Assembly: GCA_907164885.2 (NCBI GenBank)
Contig: OU015497.1
Coordinates: forward strand, 71,704,398-71,768,397
Direction of reading: 5' to 3'
DNA length: 64,000 nucleotides
Source: Dolomedes plantarius
Taxonomy: Eukaryota; Arthropoda; Arachnida; Araneae; Dolomedidae
Shown here: piece after piece, positions 15,801-29,400 of the stretch
Layout of the letters: each line of letters begins with the position of its first letter
Position numbering within the stretch: position 1 is the first letter of the stretch
Made by a program: the position numbers and the translations under genes
Notes under the pieces: generated by a model
Database searches by the model: none
What the model was told of the DNA's origin: nothing
The model's input: only the letters and a program-made list of their open reading frames with translations

Positions 15801-18800
15801 TGACAAAGTGATGTTATCTGGACAGCAACGTAGCAAGCTCTGCCTTATTTCCATGATAACGATAAATAACATACAAAGCGAAACTATAAAAAATTATGCT
15901 CCATAACTGACACAAAATTAAGCTTCTAATATACAGTAGGATATTTTTTAAGTGCCGTGGTCTTGGCGCCTGAACACCATTAGTAAAATAAGAGCTAAGT
16001 GTTATGAACAGCACTGGTGCATTTACTGCTTTTCATGTCTAAGAATAACGAAGAATATTTGGATACACACATCTCTTAATAATTTCTATGAAGCATAAGG
16101 TGAATGTGCCCTATAAAATATCTATGACAAACATTACATCCCTTATTAACTAATTTCGCTAATAACATTCAAATCTTAAAAATCATTTTCGGCATTGTGA
16201 CAATTTTACAGTAAAGACAAAATGCAAAATGTAACTGGGGAGAAGAAAAAAAGTTACTTTTCCATTCAGGATTCACTTTACGATTCGTATAAATACATTT
16301 TAAAAATGGGATCCTTCCAGTCTTAGCAACAGAACAGGGATAAAAAATACTTTATCTTTAGAAATTTGTAAGAACTTCTCATTTATTTTTATTACAAAAA
16401 CAATTAGCCATATAAATAATCCTCCAGTTTTAAATATGATACGAGGTCATTAATGAGTGAAAGAAATACTGCAACTCAATGTCATAAAGTTCTGATGCCT
16501 CTTTCTGATGTAGACAAGAGATAGACGTCATTTGCAGAAACTGGGGTTAGTCATAAAGCTATAAAACCCATAGAGCTATAAATAGGTGTTTATAACTCTA
16601 TGGGGTTAGTGATCTGTAATTAAATTTTTACACCCAAAAGGAATCCGGAAAAACCATGCTTCCGGTTCTATACACTAACCACACACACCACAAGTCAATA
16701 ACACTTTTTTTTTTCAGTGCTCTTTGATGAGCTGCTAAATATAAACTTGCTTTCCCGAAACCATTGTTTCTAAACTTATCTCAGACAAACTGAAGAGATG
16801 GACCATCAAATGCTGTGAAAGTGAGCGAAAGAATCTATCGAAATTTTGAGAAAATCAAAATCTGCATCAAAAGAGAGTATACCGGATAAAAAACTGATAA
16901 ATGATACGTGATTCTCTGTGAATTTTTCTTAAATATTTCACTATTTTTTTATAAAAGAAATCTTTCATATATCCTTATAATTATTCAAATTTTCTAATAT
17001 TACTCATGAATCTCAATAATATCATAATCGGAGGTTTTATAAGAAGAAAGAAAAAAGAAATTTTTTTAAATTCTTTTGAACTTATTTAATGTAATTTTCT
17101 GCGTCACTAATACTAATAATGTAAGATGCTAAACTTAAGATACAACAATAATTTTTTCTTTCAATCTTTTGTTGTTTTATTACAAACGCCATTAAAAAAT
17201 CCCTCCACGTCGTGTTATTACTCTTTTAAAATAACTTTCGAAGTAACAGATAAAATTTTGTCCTCGATTGAACTCTTTGGACCTCCAGTAATTATATCCA
17301 TAACATAATATGTTCTCAAAATCCTTTAATATTCCGCAGATGAAACGACCAAAATAAACAATATCACGATACAGATTATTGCATTCTTCCTACCATCTGC
17401 TCTGAATAAACATTATTTTAATATGTTTAAAACGAACAGACCATTTCACACATAATAAAATGCACAAAGCGTAACAATACTGGATGCTAATTATTTTTCT
17501 AAGGTTGGCATACCCTTCGCATCACTGAACTACATCCGTATCATATTATATCGCATCAGATCATGATGAGTACGACAGTAAAAAAACGTTGATTTCGGTC
17601 TGTTCAGTATATCTTATTCCCAGATCATGTTGTTTGCCACCATAACATCTCCGTTGTTATGCTACAGGTAACGCCCATACTGCTGTATCTGTGTCTCGTT
17701 TTATTTCTTTGATGTTTCGGCAAAAGAACGTCACTTATGCAAAAATAGGCACCAGCTGACTAACGTACCGGCACCTCTTACAACTGGTGGGCATAATAAG
17801 CTGGATATACGAAGACGTGTTTTATAAATTTTTATCTCCTAGTTTCGCAAAAGTTCCCTTGCAAATCGTGCCAGAACCTTTTTTTCCGCTATGGACATGT
17901 TAACCGAATATTGTCACTTTCTAGTAAAAATGGCGAGATTAGACTTTGGGGATTGTGCCACTTCCATCGAACATGTGGAGTGGTTCCGTGCTGAGAAGCC
18001 CATTTTGGGGGAGAAGTTTAAGTTCACAGTTGCTGGGTTCGCTGGGGATACCTATTTTTGTGATCAAGATTGTTGCCATCCTAAGTGGCAAAACTATTCT
18101 TGGACTTGACACGGCGCACCTCTGAGGTATTCATCAACCGGAATTTCCTCCGCATCAGACAAATCAATGATATCAATTAATACTAATTTTGAGCTATTGG
18201 TTTAACATTCTAATTTGCAAGTAATTAATTTTAATAATTTTTAGTAATAAATGGGTAAATATGTTAATTCTTCTGAAAAAAGGTATATTAGAAAGTTTCC
18301 TTTTCATCACGTTTCATGTAATGCGGTGAAAGCAAATTGCTCAATATTTTTTGTTGCTTAGGTATATTCCCAGTCCATTTTACAGTACAAAGCAAAATTA
18401 TAATATTCCTTAGTACACGCAGAATATATTATTCCTCAGTACACACAGATTTTCGAATTTTCTAAAAATATTTCGAATATTTTGCATAAAATTTTGAAAC
18501 ATGTAAATACATTCCACGTTATAACCCCATAACGTCGATCTGAGTATCTGTATTGACTTCCATGCTTAAATTAACTACTTTTACCATACTAAAACAATAT
18601 GTTGGAAGAGATATGTTTATTTTTTATGAGTGCATTTAACATAAATACAAAAGTAAAAGAAAAACTTTATTTTAACTATCACTGACATTGTGAACAAACT
18701 TTCAGTAACCAACGAAGTCATTTCTCGATACTCTTCCACTGCTCACTGAAATAAACTGAGGAAGTCTAATTTAACTATTTTAATATTTCAAACACGGAAA

Positions 18801-21800
18801 GCCTTCTATACTAAAGTGTGTTCAAGCACAACCATTCAAACTTTTCTTCAAATTGCATAAATAAATAAATTTACTTTTTCTAAAATTTGAAAATAAAAAT
18901 TAAAACTACAAACTTATTTGCAAATATCAAAATCTCATGAGTGTACCTTGAATAAGAAAATTCCTCAGTACACACAGATTTTGAAAAATGAATTTTCGAC
19001 TTGGCATTAGTGATGCGAAAGAAATGTTCATTTAGTAAAAATCTTTCTTAAGATTTTAAACTACAAACTTTTCCCGTGCTAGCAACATGCGGTACAAAAC
19101 TACATGACATCCACATTGACAGGAAGTTATATTCTGCAATATGTTATTCGGTAGGTTGGTGCATTAAATGCATATTTTACTTGCCATGGGTTTGTAAGGG
19201 CATAATCTCCATCGTAAATCTTAGAGAGCACCTGTATAAATCTACAGCAATCACACAGGCTAGAGCACTTGCAACATGCATCTGGCGAAACGCCATTTTG
19301 TTTTTTTTTAAATCCCCTTGCTCACGATATTCAGTCACGCATTGATATAACTCGCTTGCTCCACCTACATCTATTCATTACTCAAGATAATTTTACGCTG
19401 AGTAAATGTAATGGTAATGAAAAGTTCCAGAAACAAATGAATGGAATGGAGTTAGAGTCTACATTTTACACGCCTCATTTACAGACGAAAGATTCATTAA
19501 GAAATCCTAAGTTAAATAAAGACATTTATAGCAATACAACCTGTTCTATTTTTACAGAAAACGGACAGCAAAATATTAAAATAAAGCTGTTAACATAATA
19601 CATAAGAAAATTTTAGAATCAACTACGTATTATAGATTATTGACTCTTTATTTGACAATTTATTAATTTTTTTTATGCAGACAAAAATGTAAAACGTCAA
19701 ATTTTTCTAAACGGCCCAAGTGTTCTAATTAAGAATAATGCAATTCTAAAGATCTAATAATTAGATTTTTTTTTTATAAAACGACACAGAAAAAAAAACG
19801 GAGAAAAGTTTACTCAGATTTTTTTCGTCGAATTTCGGTCTTTTCGTAACAAAATTTATTTAGGGAAAAATAAATTTTGTTAGAAGAGAAAATAATAATC
19901 ATAATAAACGTTTAACGTCCTCTCCCAACCCTCTTTTCACACAGACCGATAAATCCCTGTTCATACAGCTGAAATCGGGCAAATACGAGATGTTCAAGAA
20001 GTAACAACACTCAACCTGTTGCTATAAAACGGCAGTAATTTAAAAGAAAAAGTGAATTAGTGTTAAATTTAACGGCCTGTAACAGCACTTGTCTGCGTCT
20101 GGGAAACAGGTGTTTAGAGGCGCACATCAAGCTTGTCAATTGTACACTTTTTTGTTCTATCCTTCTGGGTCTGTTACTTGCAACAATGAGCTGTTAAGAA
20201 TTTTAGTGTTCGCTTACAGAAAACTACAACACAAACTTTCGGATTGACAAGAACTGTGTATAAGGAGTGAGCAATGTTTGCGAGCACGGATTCATGTTGC
20301 TATTTATGTTTCACTGTCATCAGTAGATGGCACCGTGAGAAACAAGCTTTAGGTCTGAGAGGTTTTCCTAAAGCCCCTAGAGTACGCCGAAGAAAAATGG
20401 ATTCTGAACCAGGATAATTATAATCACGAATATCGGATGAATGCGACCCAACAGGCGACTTGCAGCTTGATAATCGAATTTATTGTACATCCATCAAATT
20501 TCGGGACTTTGTGAAATGCAACATTTTCCAGTGTTAAGAAAGTACTGACAGGACGAAAATTTCCTAGAAATGTTGCATTAAATAATTTTGGGATAGGTGT
20601 GTGCTGAGCAAGCAATCAAATAAAGGATTCGAACACACTTCTGGGTAGGGGTGTAACGGTCGGATCGACGTCTCCAACTGCAGGAAGGGTGTTTCGGCTT
20701 TCCTAACCGTTATACAAATTAATTTGTATTTTTATCGTGTTGATTCATAGTATTTACGTTACTTTTTAAATGACTCTCTGTGTGAGGCATCAACCGAAGA
20801 AAACTTATTGTTTAAACTACACTGCTGGCCATTAAAATTGCAACACCATGAAGGAAGGATGATACAAACTCGCATGAAAGGAAGATGTTGGGTTATGCAA
20901 ATGATTAGCATTTAAGCGCAATCGAACGACGCAGGATGGAGTAACGGCATCTCAAACCCTGTATAAAAGGAAAGTTACGCAGCAGATTTCTCACTCGGAA
21001 ATCGCATTTGAATGTTGGTTGTTTGTGAAAAGATCGTGTTATGCCTCGTATAACAATGAGAAACGGCTACCAGAGTCAGAATTCGATAGCGGCAGGATCG
21101 TGGCCTATCGAGAGTGCGGTTTATCATTCCGCGATATTGCTGCTCGCATTGGTCGGAATCCAACGACTGTCATGCGAATATGGAATCGATGGGTTCAGGT
21201 GGGTCATACTGAACGCCATGCAGGATCTCAACGGCCTCCCGCCACTAACGCCCGAGGGGACAGACATGTTGTCAGGTCGGCCTTGCAGGATTGTACAGCC
21301 ACATCACGGACCTTGAGTCGTGAGATGGGCTTGTTTGCAGCACGAGAAGTTTCCTCACGGACAGTGCGACGACGTCTGGTGCATCACGGACTGTCTGCAC
21401 GGCGACCATTATTGCGGCTTCCCTTGACACTGCAGCATAGAGACGCGTAGTGACAGTGGTGCGCCCAACGACGAAACTGGATACAGGAATCGTCTTTTCA
21501 GACGAGTCCCGGTTCTGCGTGCAGCATCATGATGGATATATCCGTGTCTGTAGGCACCGAGGAGAACGCCCGTGGCCTGCTTGCATTCGATATCGTAATA
21601 CGGTCCCTGCACCTGGTGTGATGGTATGGGCAGCCATTGGGTACACGACAAGAACACCTCTTGTTCGCGTCGTCGGTAATCTGAAGAGCCAGCGTAACAT
21701 TTCTCAGATCTGAAGGCCGGTGGCTGTGACCTATCTTCGAGGCCTCGAAGACGTCATTTTTCAACAAGATAACGCAAGACCGCAGGTTGCCCGTCGTGTT

Positions 21801-24800
21801 CTGACTTACCTCGACACAGAGGGTGTTCAACTGTTGACCTGGCTAGCACGTTCTCCAGATCTCTCACCCATTGAAAACATCTGGTCATGGGCTGTCACCG
21901 CTCTTCAGCCACTACGATTGATGAAATGTGGCATAGACTTGAAGCAGCATGGAATTACTTGCCCGTATCTGTCATCCAAGCCCAGTTCGACTCGATGCCT
22001 AATCGGGTTAGAGCCGTTTTAGCTGCCAGAGGCGGCAGCTGTGTGTACTAATTTCGGACCTTGTATACCCCTAAATTGCCTACAAATTTAATCCTGTTTT
22101 CTTCCTACTATGCTCTATATATGTACAATGAGTAAAGTTTTGTTATTTGCTTTCCTTCCTGGTGTTGCAATTTTAATGGCCAGCAGTGTATTTGTTTCTG
22201 CTTCTAAAAGGTTTTAGTGTTCTGTAATGGTTCGGGACGCATTCCTTAGCATAGTTGGAATCCACATTTTAGAACGAGCTGTCAGGCATCTCCCAACCTA
22301 GAGGACAAAGACCAAGCAATCTAGTCGCTCTGTCAGTTATCACAATCAAACCTAACAGTAGATCTGAATACATTTCCAAGTCTACAATACAAGTTTTGAA
22401 AATTCAGCCTGATCCCTTGAGTTTAGAGACCCCTTTTGTTTTAGTCTTAGAAAAGATCTCCACTGCAATGTGAGATATAATCATCAATTATTTAGAAGAT
22501 CTGAGTTTTTTTTAAATCTACGAATTTAAAAAGTAATCTCGTTGCTCGCATATTTAAGTCATACGTTCGTATTTATTATGGTATGTGTTCTTTCTTCGGC
22601 ATGGTGCTCTCCACTATATAAATTTAAAACGAATGAGCATGTGCGTTCAAACATTCCTAAAACCCAGAAGCTGACAGTAGGCTTTTTATTTTTATTGGCT
22701 CGGTGACAAATTTCCGAATGTGATACGAGGCAAGGCTAGAGTTCACAGCGTAAAATGTCTAGAAAAGTGTTTATCTGCATTATATTTTAAAAACTCCAGA
22801 ATTCCGCCAATGAAACAGGAATGAGACTTCCCTTCCGCCTCAGGTTCTTAAAAGAAACATCGTCAAAATGAATGCAAAATTTTGAAGTGTATTTCAAAAA
22901 ACAATTTTTAAAAATTCAGGACTAATTTTATCCTGGACAAAAATTGCAAGAACTAACAAACTGTTTAAATATCCTTCGAGATTAAATAAACTAAATACAC
23001 GACTTTGATACAGAGACTGCAAACTGGCATTTTTTCTAGATAAAAAAATAAGATATCATTTCTACCTTCGAATATAGCATGTCTGAATGGGGGCTTTTAT
23101 TGTATCAGTGCATATTGTACAGTCCGCCATATGGTAGTGTACATACATATAAAAACCTCTAATTCAAGGATTATTTGTGCTCTGCAATCGATCAAGACAT
23201 TGACATAACAGTGTCTCCTAATCATAAGCAAATGAATTATAGCTCTGATTGTACATCTAAATATGTCAGTTTATTTAAAATAGCCTTTTAAAATTTGAAA
23301 TGGTTACCCAAGTTACAAGTATTTTGTAATGGTGAAGTTGAGATCAAATATTTCCATCCGTTTCATTTTCTTCCGTATCAATTTACTCATCTTTCAGACA
23401 GCTGAATTTTAAAGAAAGCAATTTGGATTTGCTCATTTATACTTTCTGAAAAATCAATGAAATTGTTATAGAAAGTTGACTTTAATCACCTATAACTTTT
23501 TTTTTTTAACATTACAACATTATATTACATTTCACATACGTAATGAAGATAAAACTGTAATTTTCTGAAATGATAGAGGGTAAATTTGCAAACGAAAACT
23601 GAAAAGTATATCCGTAGTGTTTCCTTAACAGTAGCGTTTATAATACCCTCATACAAAAGCATGAATACCTGGATATTTTGATCTTCAAGAAAAATAATTT
23701 AAAACACACACAAAAAAAATAAATAAACAGAAATAAAGTAAAACTAAGTACAAAAATAACTTTAGCAAGGGAACTGCCTCGTGAGAAGCATTTATTGAAC
23801 AGAATTACGCTGCTGAAATGCCGCCAACCAAATCAAGACTGGAAGGTCAGCTACGGATTAAAAGAGAATAAGAGAAAGGAGAATAGTCCAAATTTCACGC
23901 AAGAACTAAATTCAGTGTTGATAGAGGGCGTAAACTTATTTAACTTAAAATAACGTTAACTAGTACAATTAAAACAATAAATTTTTCAATTTCCGTTAAT
24001 ACAGAAGAGTCCCGATAATCCAAAATGATTGGTACCAGACCCTTTTCGGATTAAGCAAAATAATTCTTAAAATATACTTAAATTACATAATAACGTGATT
24101 ACAAAAATATTACATATTTCGTGTGATTACACAGTTTATTTTATAAGGTCTGTCTAAACATTACCAAATCTCGGGACGCAATGGGTAATAAGAGAGCGGA
24201 ACGCTGCCTAGTACAGTACAGTAGAGTGTAAGTTGTTCGTACGACGATCAGTAGACGAGCAGTAGATTGTTGAAATGGATCTGAAAGACCCTGTCAACGT
24301 CTCAGACGAGAGTGAAGGTGAAGCAGATGGTGACAGCGAGCAGAGGGTATCCCACTCAGACGCCGCGGCTGCATTTGATGTAGCGCTACGTATTTGGATT
24401 CAAGTGAGGGTTATTCTTCTCTTCGACATAAAAAATTAACAGATTTTTTTTCAAACCAATGTAGTTCAGTAATAATTAGTTCAGTAGACTGTCTAACTGT
24501 GAATTTTCTTGCAATTTTCAGAAATATACTTTATATTACTAAGTATCACTGTGGTTTTATTGTAACCTCAGTTCTTTATGATTTTCGATTTCGGATTAAG
24601 CGGACTTTTGGATTACCGAAGTTCGGATTATCGGGACTACACTGTATTTCTATCATAATTATCCCAAAGAATTCCTGTTTTTCCTCTTCATTTAATATAT
24701 ATTTTTTCATACATCTTTTGGTACCGTATCATATGCCTTATTGTGAAACTTTTAGTTCACATTGAGTTTGGTTTCCCTTATGATTGCCTAAAACAGTTAA

Positions 24801-26370
24801 ACTGTTTCATTTTGTATTTTATTTATCGATAAAGGCCAGATCTATAACTTTCGATACATTAAACAAACTGTAAAAAAAGTCTCATCTCCCTAAAATTAAC
24901 ATATTAATGATCATTTACTTGAGGAGAATCCTTTTTCAAATGAACAAAATTTCTATCGCATGATTTAGCAATATACGAATTTATGCGAACATAAAAATCC
25001 TATCAAGAAAAGTCCCAAGGAAACACCAGCAACAAAAACTGACAGGTTAGTAACAACAAATTCGCTCTAAGTAAGATGGTTTTCATGGAAAGAAAAAAAA
25101 GTTCAATATGGAATTGTGAAATAGATGATACAAAAGCTTAACAAAACGAAATATTAAGGAAAATGTCTCGTTTTTAGTAGTACCAAAATTACCATTAAAC
25201 GAAGAATTGTTTCTAAAAAAATATTGTTTAAAAGCTAAACATTCCTTGAAACTGGGCAATCCTGAAGTAGGAAATAAAAATTCAGACTGAATAAAGAACA
25301 TCGTACAAGCAAAGCCAAACGCGCATTGAATATATAGATGAACAAAATAATTAATTAAATGGTCAATTACACTTTTAAAAGTAAGAGTTTGGTACAAATA
25401 CCTTGGTCAAGTATATTTTTGAATCTGTCACTGGGAGTGCATAATCTATCAATACCGATTAATTGTTTAACTATTATATTTATTAAAAAAAAGCAGCCAA
25501 AAACCTCTGCATTAGACAATAATAATAATAATAATATTACGTAAACATTGATGAAAGGCTAAAATTTATTGATCTTAAAGTGGTACTTAGACATTTTGTC
25601 CTCACTTCTTATGATTTTACAGTTATTAGTTGATAAGTTACGATTTAAAAACTTATCTTTGCAGTATATTTTTTATTAGTTTAAAGTTATTAGAATTGAA
25701 ATTTAAGCTTATGAAATTTAAACTAGAATTATTAGGTAACTAGAATTAAGTGATTTATAAATCTGTACAAAGAGACACCTAACTAGAGTCATTATTTCCC
25801 CATATAAAACTTTATACATGCATCAATTTTAAAATAACAGCCACAGATTTCAATAAAGTGCTCATAACAAATCTTTGTTACCAACCATTCATCAAATATT
25901 GTGGCAGATCTATATTTATACATCAATTAAAACAATAAAACAATTACCCATTGAATCATATGAAATCCCGTTAGTAAGACAAGTGGTACTCATAACAACA
26001 ATAGCGCACTTATAAATGTACAAATGAGAGAAGAGCTACGCGCTGTACAGAAATAAGCAGACCGACTGACTACCATGCTGTACTGAGACAAAAATGGTGA
26101 CTTGTCACAGTTTAAAAAATGATTGTAAGCCGACAAGATAATAAAAGTGAGAGTATTCTCTTATGAGATTTTATATAAAGCACGGGCGACTTGAGCTCCG
26201 GATGATGCGCGTGATACTATAATTAGGGTGTTTTGAGAATGAAAGAAGAACGGCCTAGTGGTGAACGCTCGCAGTATAATACAGCATGTAGGTAACATCA
26301 GTTATTTTCATAGGCTAATATTGGTCGAAAGACAGACCGCGGTGAACGATATGATTAAGTAGCATAAATA

Positions 26371-26410
<40 letters not shown>

Positions 26411-29400
26411 AAAGATCATCGTCTAAAAAATTCTGCCCCGTATAGCTTTCCACAGCAGGAGACCCCCACCCCATTAAGATACCTATATTTATTACCAAAC
26501 ACTACAACTTACGCAAGAAACTCGCATTCCAATAAAGACAATAGCGTCCTTTACACGTACGTTCTTTCGCGAGTGCTTGGAGCGTACGTGTAAAGGGTAG
26601 CGCCCTTTACACGTAATAGCGCGCCTCTCCGACACCTTCACACGTGCACTCAATCGCGAGGGATCATGGTTTCACGCGGGAAAGAACGTACGTGTAAAGG
26701 ACTCTATTCACCCACGTAAATTACGTCAAAGATTTGCTGCTGAATTAAGCAAAGCCGTTTATGAATTAGTACTTCGATCTATGAATAGTTATAAAAGGTT
26801 CCCTTATTCATCGAATCGCTGTGCTCTGCTGATAGGATGATTAATGAGAAATATGGAAGAGATCTACGATAGAAATCACCAATAGACATAGCGATTCAAG
26901 AGAGAGAAGCAAGCGAGAGTGGTGTACTGGTTGAAGAAAATATTTTTTAGGTATGTATCATTGTGAGCATTCATTCCACTGGACGATATGACGAATTGTA
27001 CTATCTGTTTTAACCTCACGTCAGACTACGTACGCAGGGTACAGTCTACACTAGGGAAAGAACAGCACTGTTTTCAATCCAGTATAATGAGTACACTTAA
27101 AATGTTACTAGAGGAACGAATGGTTTGTAGAATATGACCGTGACCCTCACAAAAATGATAACTATCCTTATAGACATTTTTAACACTAAGGTGCTATTGT
27201 TATCACTTACACAGATTCGCGTTTTTGCCCTTTACAAGCGACGTTTAAGAGCTTAAGAAAAGATAATGAATTTATTCAATAACACCTTTGGGCGTCTTTA
27301 ATGTCTCGAACAGTTTTTTTTCAATAGTTTATTTATTTAAACTTTAAATCCATTTTAAATAATTGTCTTTCACTGATGCGTTTGAGAACTGAATGCACGG
27401 GAAGGAACAATCGGAAATTCTTTTTGAGCTATTGAATTTGCTTTCCAATACTGCTCTGCAGTTACAGTAGTATAACAATGAAAAAATTACGATTAATTCC
27501 ACTAAAATAAGGCAGTTGGACGCAGCGTATCACATCTCAACTCTTGCATAAGCGAAAGGCAAAACATCTTGCTTTGAACACAGAGATTTAATTAACTGTT
27601 ATAAAAATGCACACCAGAGCTCCACGTGTAAAAGGCATCCATTCTATGCCCCCTCCTTTTTTTTCTTGCATGTGGTTGCGTAAGTGCCGTTGCGTGGAAC
27701 TAGGGGAGCTCCGAAAACTCACCAATGCAAGTAACCACAAGTCGGTTTCAAAAACTAATTAAAATCCCGTGACGAAAAAAAAGAATGTAAAAAATTCTCC
27801 CATGTATGAAAAAGCCTCTTTTTTTTAAAATATAAAATCACTTTAAAGTATTTAACAAATGTGAAGGGAATTTATATAATTCTTTCATTGAAAACAGCAT
27901 AGAATGTCATATTTGCTGATGCATTTTGAATCGGAGGGTATCAGATGCCAAATTTCTACATTCATGAAATTCCTAGATTTGGGTTGACCTCACTTAATTA
28001 AATTATCAATAAACCTTAGTTCGCGCGATGGTAAACACAAATGAATACGACAAACAAACGGATGTGCCAGAGAACACAAAATAAACATATATAGAAATAA
28101 CAATAGATTATGAACGCGAAAATCTTTTAACGTAGGATTACGTTATTCCATAACGGTCCTCCTGAAAGCAAAATTTATGACGCTAAAACCGTCGTCGCGA
28201 GTTATAAATCAAGAGTGGCTTATTATCAAGAGTAACTTATTTTTCTTACTTATATGTAACTTATTTTCCTTACTATCGACCTATTATGCATAGGGTTACC
28301 ATTCATACTTCTTGTATGTAGGAATTTTATTGTTTAAAAAAAAAAAAAAAAAAAAAAGAGAGAGAGAGAGAGAGGTAGGCAACGATAAGTAATCCTACGT
28401 TAATAACCCGCGGTAGTTTCGTTAGAAGAGACTACCTGAAATTTTTTTTTAGCAATTTTACACAGCCAAAATTTTAAAATTAGCAAATAAGGAAGTACCA
28501 CGCAGTATATCATATATCAAATTGTGCATTAACGAAGGGTAAAACGTTTATAGTAGCTAAACGCTTAGATTAGTGAAACTCGTATAGAAATGCATACCAG
28601 AGCTCCACGTGTAAAACGCATGGCAGCCATTTTCTTCCCTTTTTTTAAAGTGGTGGCATAAGTGACGTTCCATGAAACTACCTAATTCTAAAGCGCGGCA
28701 TCATTGCCACTCACAGAGATCGTCTAATTAAAAAAAAATATGTAAATAAAATTTTTTTTGTCATTTTTGTTAATTACTAAATTTAAAAGGTAATAAAAAT
28801 TAACACGATTGTCTTTCATAGACTAAAGGAAACCTTGGCCCCTATCCTTGGGTCCCTCTAAGAAAAATATATTTTTTATTGTTACTAACAACTGTTCCCT
28901 CAATCTGAAATTCGGATCTTGCACATATATTCATAATTGTATTAACTGAAAACTAATCTTTACCCCCCCATATTTTCCGAATTTTTTTTTCCCCGACGTC
29001 ACTGGTTCATACAACTCTATGTGTATGTGTGAACACGAATATAAACTATTTCATGAACTGAATAAATAAAATACTCCGCTTTGTGCTATTTATCTCAACT
29101 ATACATATTGACATATTTTTGTCGTCTATTTCTGTGCGTATATACAAACTCAGCCGACGGGGAAAAAATCATAAAATCTCTTTCATCATTGTAACGGTTG
29201 AAAATTCATTATTACCCCAGTCAAAATAGACCCAATTTTGCCGAATGGCTAAAAAAAATATGAAAGTTTTGAAAATGGGTGAAGATGTTTGTTTGGGCAT
29301 ACTGTTGAACCTACTAAAAGTCCCCACCGATCAGACTTGAGCTTTCGGCGCCATCTTGGAAAATGTGTAGACTTTTTTGGTTTTTTGCAAGTAACTTGGG

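Noticed and set aside
17891..18109. 72-codon open frame, less AT-rich than its surroundings
   Set aside because: No recognisable domain, no convincing splice sites and no neighbouring exon. I do not call it a gene.
19076..19598. Two consecutive open frames with Met starts
   Set aside because: No similarity to known families, no start or splice context, low-complexity composition.
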